Assembly (NCBI GenBank): GCA_963755335.1
Contig: CAVWJW010000008.1
Span: 682,001-746,000 of the forward strand
Length of the DNA stretch: 64,000 nucleotides
DNA from: UBA10649 sp963755335
GTDB lineage: Bacteria > Actinomycetota > Actinomycetes > S36-B12
Direction: 5' to 3'
The translations under genes were made by a program, and so were the position numbers. Positions 47,138 to 56,159 of the stretch are shown one piece after another (position 1 is the stretch's first letter; each line of letters opens with the position of its first letter). The notes below the pieces were generated by a model. The model had not been told where the DNA came from and made no database searches. It saw only the letters and a program-made list of their open reading frames with translations.

Positions 47138-48514
47138 ATGAGCAACGACCTCCCGTTCGGCTTCGGCATGGGTGAGCAGAACCCCGACGATCCAGGCGGC
47201 CCCGGTGGCCCCGGTGGCCCCGGCGTGCCGGGCTTCGGGTTCGGGGGACCGGGGGGCGCCTTCGACATGGCCTCGCTCGGCGCGGCGCTCCAGCAGCTCG
47301 GCGCGATGATGCAGTCCGGGCAGGCGGGCGGGGAGTCGGGTCCGGTCAACTGGGCCATGGTCACCGACATGGCCCGCAAGAAGCTCGCGAGCGACGGCGA
47401 CCCGTCGATCAACGAGGCGCAGCGCACTGCCGTCCTGGAGGCGATCCGGCTCGCCGACGTGTGGCTCGATCCGGCCGTGACCTTCCCGGCCACCACCTCC
47501 GCGCCGCTGGCCTGGAGCCGCTCCGAGTGGCTCGAGGCGACCATGCCCGTCTGGCGGAACGTCATCGCGCCCATCGCCGAGCAGATGCAGTCCGTCGTCG
47601 GCCAGACGATGAGCGGTGGTGGCGAGCTCGACGTAGCCGCCCTGAACGAGAACCTCCCCGAGCAGCTGCGCGGCATGTTCCCCGATGGGGTCCCACCGGA
47701 GATGGCGCAGATGATGGGCCCGATGCTCGGCATGGTTCAGCAGCTCGGCGTCGTCGCGTTCAGCGCCCAGCTGGGCGAGGCCCTCGCGGCGCTGGCGGCC
47801 GATGTCGTCAGTGCCTCCGACATCGGCATCCCGCTGACGGCCGCGCCCCAGTGTGCCCTGCTCCCGCGCAACGTCGAGCTGTTCGGTGAGGGACTCGGGC
47901 TTCCGGTCGAGGACGTCCGGCTGTACCTCGCCCTGCGCGAGTCGGCCCACCAGCGACTCTTCGCGCACGTGTCCTGGCTGCGACCTCGGGTCATCGGCGC
48001 AGTCGAGGAGTACGCCAAGGGCGTCCGCGTGGATCAGGATCGGCTGGCCCAGGCCATGGGTGAGATCGACATCCAGAATCCCGAGGCCCTCCAGCAGCTC
48101 ATGGGCAGCGGACTCCTGCAGCCCGAGGACACCCCGGAGCAGGCGGCCGCTCTTGCTCGCCTGGAGACCCTCCTCGCCCTCGTCGAGGGCTGGGTCGACG
48201 ACGTCGTCGACAACGCGATCGCCGAACGACTCCCGTCTGCGGTGCAGCTGCGCGAGACGATCCGCCGCCGTCGGGCGGCGGGCGGCCCCGCCGAGAAGAC
48301 CTTCTCCACCCTCATCGGCATGGAGCTGCGACCGCGGCTGGCGCGCGAGGCGGCGACGTTGTTCGCCGTGGTCCGGGCCGGCCGCGGCGTCGAGGGACGC
48401 GACGCGCTGTGGGCGCATCCGGACCTGCTGCCCGGTCCCGACGACCTCGGCGATCCGCTGGGCTTCATCGAGGCCAGTGCCACCGAACTCGACTTCGGTC
48501 TCGATCAGGAGTGA
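47138..48514 (+). CDS. Zincin-like hydrolase (PF10103 / Rv3195-like)
   Basis: 458 residues. A Gly-Pro-rich N-terminus (DDPGGPGGPGGPGVPG) is followed by the conserved helical domain. The family is called zinc-dependent metalloprotease, type 2. The HExxH position reads RESAH (Arg267-His271, in LALRESAHQRLFAHV), so the first zinc His is Arg; I recall this RExAH form as usual in the family. Later conserved parts are VEEYAKG and LVEGWVDDVVD. Protease activity is unproven. Stop overlaps the NUDIX start (GTGA). Confidence 0.88.
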   Translation: MSNDLPFGFGMGEQNPDDPGGPGGPGGPGVPGFGFGGPGGAFDMASLGAALQQLGAMMQSGQAGGESGPVNWAMVTDMARKKLASDGDPSINEAQRTAVLEAIRLADVWLDPAVTFPATTSAPLAWSRSEWLEATMPVWRNVIAPIAEQMQSVVGQTMSGGGELDVAALNENLPEQLRGMFPDGVPPEMAQMMGPMLGMVQQLGVVAFSAQLGEALAALAADVVSASDIGIPLTAAPQCALLPRNVELFGEGLGLPVEDVRLYLALRESAHQRLFAHVSWLRPRVIGAVEEYAKGVRVDQDRLAQAMGEIDIQNPEALQQLMGSGLLQPEDTPEQAAALARLETLLALVEGWVDDVVDNAIAERLPSAVQLRETIRRRRAAGGPAEKTFSTLIGMELRPRLAREAATLFAVVRAGRGVEGRDALWAHPDLLPGPDDLGDPLGFIEASATELDFGLDQE

Positions 48515-49077
48515 CCTCCCTCGACCCGGCGTTCGGCGCCCTGCGTGGCGATGCCCGTGCCCTGCTGGGCTCGTGGCAGCACGACGAGCCGGATCAGGTG
48601 GTCCTTCGCGACCAGTACCTCGACTTCCTCGCCAGGCACCCTGACGCGATGTCCCGATCGTGCGCGCTCGGGCACCTGACCGCGTCCGCCCTGGTGATGG
48701 ATGAGGACCGCACTCGGGTCCTGCTGACGCTGCATCCGAAGGTGGGGCGCTGGCTGCAGCTGGGCGGCCATTGCGAGCCCGCGGACGTCACCTTCCGAGG
48801 GGCTGCCCTGCGCGAGGCGATCGAGGAGAGCGGGATCGCCGACGTCGAGATCTCCCGCACGCCGCTTCGTCTGGATCGGCACCCCGTGCCGTGTGGCGGC
48901 CGCATGAGCGAGCACCTGGATGTGGAGTTCCTCGCCCTGGTCCCGGGCGACGCCGAAGCGGTGATCAGCGACGAGTCCGACGACCTGCGCTGGTTCGGCG
49001 TCGATGAACTGCCCGAGGACCTCGACCTGGCCGTCCGGCGGATGGTCGAGTCAGCGGTCGACGGTCACCCGATGTGA
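48511..49077 (+). CDS. NUDIX hydrolase
   Basis: 188 residues from GTG 48511 inside the GTGA overlap with the hydrolase gene. The Nudix region is GGHCEPADVTFRGAALREAI followed by EESGI: the catalytic REAIEE core is intact, while the first Glu of the strict box is replaced, as in the GGHCEP subclass. Substrate unknown (nucleoside diphosphate-type). Conserved next to PF10103 genes in actinobacteria. Confidence 0.9.
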   Translation: MTSLDPAFGALRGDARALLGSWQHDEPDQVVLRDQYLDFLARHPDAMSRSCALGHLTASALVMDEDRTRVLLTLHPKVGRWLQLGGHCEPADVTFRGAALREAIEESGIADVEISRTPLRLDRHPVPCGGRMSEHLDVEFLALVPGDAEAVISDESDDLRWFGVDELPEDLDLAVRRMVESAVDGHPM

Positions 49078-49126
49078 ACGCCGGTATCGGCGAGGTGAAC
49101 CCCCGGTAAAGGGTTCCGACTAATTT

Positions 49127-49267
49127 TCGTCCACAGGTTGGGTACGACGTTTCCGCTGGTCAGAAGCGGTTTCCCCGGGCTTTCCTCAGGTTCGTCCCCA
49201 GCGTCATGCACCTGCCGTCCACAGCGACACGCGAGGTCATCCCCAGCCTGCGCACATGCTGTCCACA
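49127..49267. promoter_or_regulatory. Array of five DnaA-box-like TCC(A/C)CA motifs
   Basis: TCGTCCACA (49127), TCGTCCCCA (49192), CCGTCCACA (49215), TCATCCCCA (49237) and CTGTCCACA (49259), all on the same strand; the last four starts are 23, 22 and 22 bp apart. They resemble the actinobacterial DnaA box TTGTCCACA with 1-3 mismatches. An AT-rich CTAATTTT precedes the first. The 424-bp gap 49078-49501 has no convincing gene. Confidence 0.45.
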
Positions 49268-49335
49268 GGACGGAACGGGCAATACGTCGTTCGCGTTGAC
49301 TGCCCTCCCGCGCACCTCCTAGGTTCGGTCGCGTT

Positions 49336-49402
49336 GGACCCCCGGGATAACACGCATCGTTCGCAAGGGGAAGGCGAACGTTGTGGAGAGACCCGGGGGT
49401 CC
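49336..49402 (+). promoter_or_regulatory. Nested stem-loop, possible structured leader RNA
   Basis: Outer stem: GGACCCCCGGG (49336-49346) pairs perfectly over 11 bp with CCCGGGGGTCC (49392-49402). Inside it, CGTTCGC (49358-49364) pairs with GCGAACG (49374-49380) around AAGGGGAAG. The two stems are separated by an 11/11 internal loop. It lies ~100 bases before the GTG of the small membrane protein. It may be a cis-acting RNA, an attenuator or a terminator; no known riboswitch was recognised. Confidence 0.45.
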
Positions 49403-49501
49403 GTCGCTTTTCCGGGCCACCAGGCCAGCGACTACCCTTGGAGGGAACCGGAGCGGGCGCGTGCCCGTCGAACCGGGGATATCGGGGATAGGGAGTGTGT
49501 G

Positions 49502-49738
49502 GTGTCTGCGCTCGCATGGTGGCTGATCCCGCTCGTGGCGACGATCCTCGCCGTGGCGTTCGTTGCCCTGCGCAGCCGTCCGGAGAAGCCGGCGACCCCT
49601 GCCGACGGCATGGACCGGTTGCGCCGCATGCAGCAGGCGATGGAGCGGCCGATGCCCTCCGAGGATCCGGCGACCGGATCTGTTCGACCGTTCACCCCCG
49701 AAACCCCTGATCCCCACCGGCCGCAGGATGGCGAGTGA
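49502..49738 (+). CDS. Small single-helix membrane protein
   Basis: 78 residues from GTG 49502 (GGGAG upstream). One N-terminal membrane helix (ALAWWLIPLVATILAVAFVAL) and a short soluble tail rich in Pro, Met and acidic residues (MDRLRRMQQAMERPMPSED). The stop overlaps the next start (GTGA), tying it to the PDZ/Lon-like protease. Function unknown; a membrane partner of the protease is a reasonable guess. Confidence 0.8.
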   Translation: MSALAWWLIPLVATILAVAFVALRSRPEKPATPADGMDRLRRMQQAMERPMPSEDPATGSVRPFTPETPDPHRPQDGE

Positions 49739-50910
49739 GCGAGACCACTGACCCGGTCGTCGAGCCAGATCCGTCGTCCGAGCCGTCTGACGCGCCGGTC
49801 GGCTACTGGCACGCACTGACCCACCCCACCCGTCGCGGCTGGATGCTCATCGCGAGCGCGCTGACGACCTTGCTCCTGGTGGCGATCGCGTTCCTGCTGC
49901 CCGTGCCGTTCGTGAAGCTCGCGCCCGGACCCACCTTCAACGTGATCGGCGAGGCCGACGGCAAGCCCGTCATCGACATCAGCGGCACGCAGACGTATCC
50001 CGCGTCGGGCAACCTCGACATGACGACGGTGCTGGAGAGCGGCGGCCCGCGCGGCGGCCTCACCTTCGTCGACGCGATCGCCTCGTGGGTGAATCCGGCC
50101 GATGCGGTCGTGCCGCGCGAGCTGCTCTTCCCTGACGACATGACCGGCGAGGAGGTGCAGAAGCACCAGGCGCTTCTGTTCAGCACGTCGGAGTCCGACG
50201 CCATCGCCGCGGCCATCAACTACCTCAAGATGCCGCTCACGAGCCAGATCATCGTGACCGCGGTCTATGGCGACTCGCCGGCCGACGGCGTCCTGCTGCC
50301 CAAGGACGAGATCCTCGCGATCGATGGCAAGGCGATCACCTCGCCCGAGCAGGTCGCGACCACCGTGCGCGGCGCTCCGATCGGCACGACCTTCGAGTTC
50401 AAGGTCAGTCGCGACGGCGTTGAGGTTGACGGCGCCATGAAGAACAACGTGGAGCAGACGGTCAAGGTCATCTCCGCGCCGAACCCTGACGACCCGAAGA
50501 TCCCGTACGTCGGCATCGGAGTCGGCACGTTCTACTCCGCAGGGTTCCCCATCGACTTCACGCTCAGTGACGTCGGCGGGCCGAGCGCGGGCCTGATGTT
50601 CGCCACCGGCATCGTCGACAAGCTGACCCCCGACGACCTCACCGCGGGCAAGCACATCGCCGGCACCGGGACGATCGCGCCGGACGGCAAGGTCGGCGCC
50701 ATCGGGGGCATCCGGCAGAAGATGGCGGGTGCGCGCAACGCGGGGGCCGAGCTGTTCCTGATGCCCAAGGTGCACTGCACCGAGGCCCGTGACCACATCC
50801 CCGATGGCCTGACGGTGGTGCCCGTCGAGACGCTCACCGACGCCATCGACGCCATCAATGCGTACACCGCAGGCAAGCCCGTGCCGTCCTGCCCCGCACC
50901 GGTGTCGTAG
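49735..50910 (+). CDS. Membrane-bound PDZ / Lon-like serine protease (Rv3194c-like)
   Basis: 391 residues. One N-terminal membrane helix (ASALTTLLLVAIAFLLPV), PDZ domain (about 160-240, GVLLPKDEILAIDGKAI), then a Lon-type S16 protease domain with the catalytic Ser284 in GGPSAGLMF and Lys329 in GGIRQKMAGA. The catalytic dyad is intact, so an active extracytoplasmic ATP-independent protease is expected. The next gene, UPF0182, follows nine bases later, as in mycobacteria (Rv3194c/Rv3193c). Confidence 0.93.
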   Translation: MSETTDPVVEPDPSSEPSDAPVGYWHALTHPTRRGWMLIASALTTLLLVAIAFLLPVPFVKLAPGPTFNVIGEADGKPVIDISGTQTYPASGNLDMTTVLESGGPRGGLTFVDAIASWVNPADAVVPRELLFPDDMTGEEVQKHQALLFSTSESDAIAAAINYLKMPLTSQIIVTAVYGDSPADGVLLPKDEILAIDGKAITSPEQVATTVRGAPIGTTFEFKVSRDGVEVDGAMKNNVEQTVKVISAPNPDDPKIPYVGIGVGTFYSAGFPIDFTLSDVGGPSAGLMFATGIVDKLTPDDLTAGKHIAGTGTIAPDGKVGAIGGIRQKMAGARNAGAELFLMPKVHCTEARDHIPDGLTVVPVETLTDAIDAINAYTAGKPVPSCPAPVS

Positions 50911-50919
50911 GTTCATCAG

Positions 50920-53900
50920 ATGAGCTTCGAGATGCCGGGCACGAACGGTTCGGGGGGAGCCCCCACCGACGTAGAACCGCGTCGTCGAGGCGTGCTGCTT
51001 CCGACCCTCATCATCCTTGCGCTGCTGGTTGGCGCCTTCGTCATCTTCACGGGCTTCTACACCGACTGGCTGTGGTTCGCGTCGGTCGACAAGACCGAGG
51101 TCTTCACCACCTCGCTGGTGACGCGGGCGTTGATGTTCGTGGTGTTCGGGGCGATCATGACGGTCGCTGTCGCCGCGGCCATGTGGATCGCCTGGCGCAC
51201 TCGGCCGACCTTCATGGGCATGACACCCGAGCAGGCCAGCCTGGAGCGCTACCGCGCGGCGATCGAGCCGTACCGTCGCCGGCTGACCATGGTCGTCTCC
51301 CTGGGGCTCGGCGTCATCACCGGGCTGACGGCGGCGGGCGAGTGGGGTACCTACCTGCTGTGGCGCAACGCCGTGCCGTTCGGGGTCACCGATCCCCAGT
51401 TCGGCATGGACCTGTCCTTCTACACCTTCACGCTCCCGTTCATCCGCTTCGTCATCGGCTTCGCGTTCGCGGTCGTCGTCCTGTGCATCGTTCTCGTCGT
51501 GGTCGTCCAGTACCTGTACGGCGGCCTGCGCCTGCAGCCCAAGGGCGATCGCGCATCGGTGGGCGCCCAGGCGCAGCTGTCGATCCTCATCGGCCTGTTC
51601 GTGCTGCTCAAGGCGGTCTCGTACTGGTACGACCGCTTCGGCCTGGCCACGCAGAGCCAGCAGCTGGTCGCAGGCTTCACCGGACTGAAGTACACCGACG
51701 TCAACGCGGTGCTGCCGGCCCTGAACATCCTGTGCGCCGTATCGATCCTCGTCGCGATCCTCTTCTTCATCAACGCCCTGCGACGGCACTGGGTCCTGCC
51801 GGTCATCGGTGCCGGGCTGCTGATCGTGACGAGCATCGTGGTCGGCGCGCTGTACCCGATGTTCGTCCAGCAGTTCCAGGTGCGGCCCAGCGAGCTCGTC
51901 AAGGAGCAGCCGTACCTCGACCGCAACATCTCGGCCACCCGCGCTGCCTACGACATCGCCGACTCCAAGGTCAGCGACTATCCGGGCACCGTGTCGCCGC
52001 CGACCCAGCAGACCCTCGATTCCAGTGCCGGCACGCTGAACAACATCCGACTTCTCGACCCGGCCGTCGTCTCGCCGACCTTCAACCAGCTGCAGCAGAT
52101 CCGCGGCTACTACTCGTTCAACACCAAGCTCGACGTCGACCGCTACGACCTCGACAGCGCGAAGCGGGGGGCGATCGTCGCGACCCGCGAGATCAACCTC
52201 GCCGGCATCCCGGACGGCCAGCGCAACTGGACCAACGACCGCATCGTCTACACCCACGGCTACGGCTTCGTGGCGGCGTACGACAACACCGCGCAGTCCA
52301 GCGGCCAGCCGGACTTCTTCGAGAGCGACATCCCGCCGACCGGCAGCCTCGACGTCGCCCAGCCGCGGGTGTACTTCGGCGAGCTGTCCCCGGCGTACTC
52401 GATCGTGGGCGCGCCCGAAGGGCAGCCCGCCCGTCGAGCTCGACTACCCCGACGACGCCAGCCCCACCGGCCAGAAGACCAACACCTACCAGGGCAAGGG
52501 CGGCGTGCCGATGGGCTCGCTGTTCGGCCGGCTGGTCTTCGCCACCAAGTTCCAGGACGCCAACATCCTGCTGTCCGACCTGGTCAACCCCGACTCGCGG
52601 ATCATGTGGGATCGCGATCCGCTGACCCGCGTCGAGAAGGTCGCCCCGTGGCTGACCCTCGACCAGGACCCGTACCCCATCGTCGCCGACGGGCGCATCA
52701 AGTGGATCGTCGACGGCTACACGCTCAGCAACGAGTACCCCTACAGCAGCCGGGTCAGTCTCAGCGATGCCACGAGCGACTCGGTCTCGTCGCGGACGAT
52801 CCCGTCCGGACTGCTGCCGCGCGACCAGGCGAACTACGTGCGCAACTCCGTCAAGGCAGTCGTCGACTCCTACGACGGCACCGTGACGCTGTACGCCTGG
52901 GACCCCAACGACCCGGTCCTGCTGACGTGGATGAAGGCGTTCCCAGGGATCGTGGAGCCCGTGTCGGCGATGTCCGAGCAGGTGCTCGCGCACGTGCGCT
53001 ACCCGGAGGACGTCTTCAAGATCCAGCGCGCGATCCTCAGCCGCTACCACGTCACCGACGCCTCGACGTTCTACAACGGCACCGACGTCTGGATCGTCCC
53101 GAGCGACCCGACGGTCTCGCCCGCGCAGGTGTTCCAGCCGCCGTACTACCTGACGCTCCAGATGCCTGACCAGTCCAAGCCCGTCTTCTCCCTGACCACG
53201 ACGTTCGCTCCACAGCGACGCCAGACCTTGGCGGCGTTCATGGCGGTGGACTCGGCTCCGGGGGAGGGGTATGGGCAGATGCGGGTGCTCCAGTTGCCCA
53301 GCAACACCACGATCCCCGGACCTCAGCAGGTGCAGAACAACTTCGAGTCCGACCCGCTCGTCTCCTCGCAGCTGTCCCTGCTGCGCCAGGGCGGATCGCA
53401 GGTCGAACTGGGCAACCTGCTGAGCCTGCCCTTCAACGGGGGACTGCTGTACGTCGAGCCGGTGTACATCCGCGCGGCGCAGGAGGGCTACCCGCTGTTC
53501 CGCAAGGTGCTGGTCGGCTACGGCGCGAACGTGTCGATGGAGAACACCCTCGACGTCGCCCTCGCCAAGGTCTTCGGCAAGAGCCCCTCGTCGTCCACCG
53601 ACCAGCTGCCGGACTCGAACGTGCCGAGTGGCAATGGCGAGTCCAGCGCTTCGCCGAGCCCGTCGCCGTCAGGACCGTCGAGCCCTGAGACGGCGCTGGC
53701 CCAGGCGCTGATCCGCGCCCAGTCGGCCTACGACGACGGCCAGCTCGCGCTGGCGAAGCAGGACTTCGCGGCGTATGGCGAGGCCATGGACCGGTTGAAG
53801 TCGGCCCTGGACGACGCCGCGGCAGCCGAGGCCCAGATGAATCCCGAACTGCTGCCCACGGCGCCGCCCAGCGCCGAGCCAAGTCCTGCCGCCAGTCCTG

Positions 53901-53935
53901 CCGCCAGTCCCAGGCCATCCTCCGCGGCCGCATGA
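50920..53935 (+). CDS. UPF0182 family large membrane protein; one frame break
   Basis: About 1,004 residues. Seven or so membrane helices in the first 320 residues (LPTLIILALLVGAFVIF, FYTFTLPFIRFVIGF, others), then a large extracytoplasmic domain with QPYLDRNISATRAAYDI and RMQVLQLPSN-like segments, and a low-complexity SPSPS/AAASPA tail. Function of the family is unknown. The frame breaks near 52426; removing one C gives GQPPVELDYPDDASPTG and rejoins MGSLFGRLVFATKFQDAN. The stop overlaps the methyltransferase ATG. Confidence 0.92.
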
Positions 53936-54549
53936 CCGCGGTGGATCCTGGATCGGCGGAGTACTGGGACGCGCGGTACGCGACGATCGGCGAGCAGGAG
54001 GTCAGCTGGTTCCAGGCCGAGCCGACGACCAGCCTGACGCTCATCAACTCCGTGGTGTCCGTCGGCGCGAGCGTCGTCGATGTGGGCGGGGGCACCAGCC
54101 GCCTCGTCGACCGTCTCCTCGCGGCCGGCTACCGCGACGTGACGGTGGTCGACCTCAGTGCGGAAGCCCTGCGCGCCTCGCGCGAGCGTGTCGGTGACGC
54201 GCCAGTGGCATGGGTGGCCACCGACGTTCGCGACTGGCAGCCCGCCCGCGCCTTCGATGTCTGGCACGACCGAGCCGCGTACCACTTCCTCACGGACGTC
54301 GACGACCAGAGCAGGTACTGGCACCTGGTCCGCGAGAGCGTCGCGCCCGGCGGCTTCGTCGTCGTGGGCACCTTCAGGGAGGACGGGCCCGAGTCGTGCT
54401 CCGGGCTGCCGGTGGCGCGCTACAGCGCGGCAACCCTTGCCGAGGCGATGGGTCCGGGCTTCGTCGTCCGTGCATCCACGCAGGAGGCGCACGTGACCCC
54501 GACCGGAGCCACTCAGTCGTTCGTCTGGGTCGTCGCCGAGCGCGTCTAG
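53932..54549 (+). CDS. Class I SAM-dependent methyltransferase
   Basis: 205 residues. Rossmann motifs: VVDVGGGTSRLVDRLL (motif I, SAM-binding Gly loop), VTVVDLS (acidic residue of motif II) and WHDRAAYHFL (motif IV-like). Family similar to thiopurine/TehB-like enzymes that open with EYWDARYATIGEQEVSWFQ. Substrate unknown. ATGA overlap with UPF0182 gives coupled translation. Confidence 0.9.
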   Translation: MTAVDPGSAEYWDARYATIGEQEVSWFQAEPTTSLTLINSVVSVGASVVDVGGGTSRLVDRLLAAGYRDVTVVDLSAEALRASRERVGDAPVAWVATDVRDWQPARAFDVWHDRAAYHFLTDVDDQSRYWHLVRESVAPGGFVVVGTFREDGPESCSGLPVARYSAATLAEAMGPGFVVRASTQEAHVTPTGATQSFVWVVAERV

Positions 54550-54576
54550 TTCCTGAGCGTGGGCCATGCTGGGCAC

Positions 54577-55005
54577 ATGGACGACGACCTCGTGGTGCGC
54601 CGATCCTTCGTGATCCCGCAATCCGAGCTTGTCTGGAAGTTCTCTCGGTCCTCCGGGCCTGGCGGGCAGGGAGTCAACACGACCGACTCCAAGGCGCAGC
54701 TGACCTTCGACGTCGCGCGGTCGCCGTCGCTGTCCGGGCCATTGCGGGCGCGAGCGCTGGAACGGCTCGGGACGCGACTGGTCGACGGAACGCTGACGAT
54801 CACCGCATCGGAGCAGCGTTCCCAGCTGCAGAACCGGCGCGCCGCCGAGCGCCGGCTCGTCGAGGCCCTTCAGGCGGCGACGATGCCCCCACCGCGCAAG
54901 CGCCGGCCGACCAAGCCGAGCAAGGCGTCCGTCGATCGACGCATCAAGGAGAAGAAGAGCCGCGGAATGACCAAGCGCCTGCGTTCCCCACGCGACCCCG
55001 ACTAG
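54577..55005 (+). CDS. arfB: Alternative ribosome-rescue factor ArfB (peptidyl-tRNA hydrolase)
   Basis: 142 residues from ATG 54577 (MDDDLVVRRSFVIP), the usual start; another ATG lies six codons upstream. It releases nascent chains from ribosomes stalled without a stop codon. GGQ motif in SSGPGGQGVNTTDSKAQL, and a basic C-terminal tail (RKRRPTKPSKASVDRRIKEK) that enters the empty mRNA channel. Length is normal. Confidence 0.95.
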   Translation: MDDDLVVRRSFVIPQSELVWKFSRSSGPGGQGVNTTDSKAQLTFDVARSPSLSGPLRARALERLGTRLVDGTLTITASEQRSQLQNRRAAERRLVEALQAATMPPPRKRRPTKPSKASVDRRIKEKKSRGMTKRLRSPRDPD

Positions 55006-55064
55006 AGACCCCGGCGATCCGGGTACGGTGAGGCCGTGACGGGGTACCGCGGATCGGCAACGTC

Positions 55065-56159
55065 GTGCTGAGGGTGCTGGCCGGCGTCGTTGGCGTCCTG
55101 TTGGTGATCGCCACCTCGTGGTCGCTCCTGCGCACGCTTGTGGTTCCGCGCGGAAGCTCCTGGCTGAACTACCAGAAGAACGAGGCGCTGTTCGCCTGTT
55201 TTCGCTTCGTCGCGCACCGCACCGGGTCGTACCTGGGCCGCGACCGCGTGTTGACGTGGGCCAGCCCGCTGGCGATCTTCTCGTCATTGCTCATGTGGCT
55301 GCTGCTGTTCTTCTTCGCCTACTCGCTGCTGATCTTCGCGACAAGTGACCTGACCCTCGCCGTGTCGATGCGCGAGGCGGGCTCGAGCCTGTTCACGCTC
55401 GGGTATGCGACGAACGATCGCGCCAACCTCACCGCCCTCGACTTCCTTGCCGCATCCAGTGGCCCGATCACCATCGGCCTGCTGATCGGGTATCTGCCGA
55501 CCTTCTACTCCGCCTACCAGCAGCGGGAGGCCGACGTGACGCTGATGCTGGCGCGGGCGGGGGAGCCCAACTGGGGTCCGGAGCTGCTTGCCCGCCATGC
55601 GCAGGTGGGCACCCTTGCTCGCCTGGATGAGCTGTGGCCGTTGTGGGAGCGCTGGGCCGCGGAGGTAAGTGAGAGCCATACCAACTTCCCCGTGCTCATC
55701 CAGATGCGGTCGGCACGGCCGTACCGCAACTGGCTGGTGTCGATGCTGTGCGTCATGGACGCCGCTGCCATGCAGGTGTCGTTGAACCCGAGCATGCCCC
55801 AGGACCGGGCCCGGCTGGTGATCCGGCAGGGAGTGCTGTGCCTGCGCGAGCTGGCGATTGTGATGGGCATCCCGTTCGACGAGGACCCCTCACCGGACAC
55901 GCCCTCGGACATCACGAGCGACGACTTCGCCGACGCGTGCGCGATGCTCGAGGCGTTCGGGTATCCGATGGAACGGACCGTAGAAGCGGCCTACCTGCAC
56001 TTTCGCGGGTGGCGGGCGAACTACGAGGCCATCGCCTACGAGCTGGCGGCCCGCATCGACGCCGTCCCCGCTCCGTGGAGCGGGCCGCGTCGGCCTGCGC
56101 TACCCCTGGTCGTGCCGGCTATGCCGGCCAACCGGAAGCCCAGCGGCGGCGGCGACTAG
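55065..56159 (+). CDS. Ion-channel-like membrane protein, unknown
   Basis: 364 residues from GTG 55065. Helix 1 at 5-25, helix 2 at 65-92, then a re-entrant-looking segment GSSLFTLGYATND and helix 3 (LDFLAASSGPITIGLLIGYLP). The TLGYA stretch sits where a potassium-channel filter (TxGYG) would be, but the final Gly is Ala. The soluble C-terminal domain (170-345) is helical. Might be a diverged two-helix channel. Stop overlaps the convergent lipoprotein stop (CTAG). Confidence 0.75.
   Translation: MLRVLAGVVGVLLVIATSWSLLRTLVVPRGSSWLNYQKNEALFACFRFVAHRTGSYLGRDRVLTWASPLAIFSSLLMWLLLFFFAYSLLIFATSDLTLAVSMREAGSSLFTLGYATNDRANLTALDFLAASSGPITIGLLIGYLPTFYSAYQQREADVTLMLARAGEPNWGPELLARHAQVGTLARLDELWPLWERWAAEVSESHTNFPVLIQMRSARPYRNWLVSMLCVMDAAAMQVSLNPSMPQDRARLVIRQGVLCLRELAIVMGIPFDEDPSPDTPSDITSDDFADACAMLEAFGYPMERTVEAAYLHFRGWRANYEAIAYELAARIDAVPAPWSGPRRPALPLVVPAMPANRKPSGGGD

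Noticed and set aside
49127..49267. Replication origin
   Set aside because: DnaA-box-like motifs are imperfect and no dnaA, dnaN, recF or parAB gene is nearby; kept only as a motif array.
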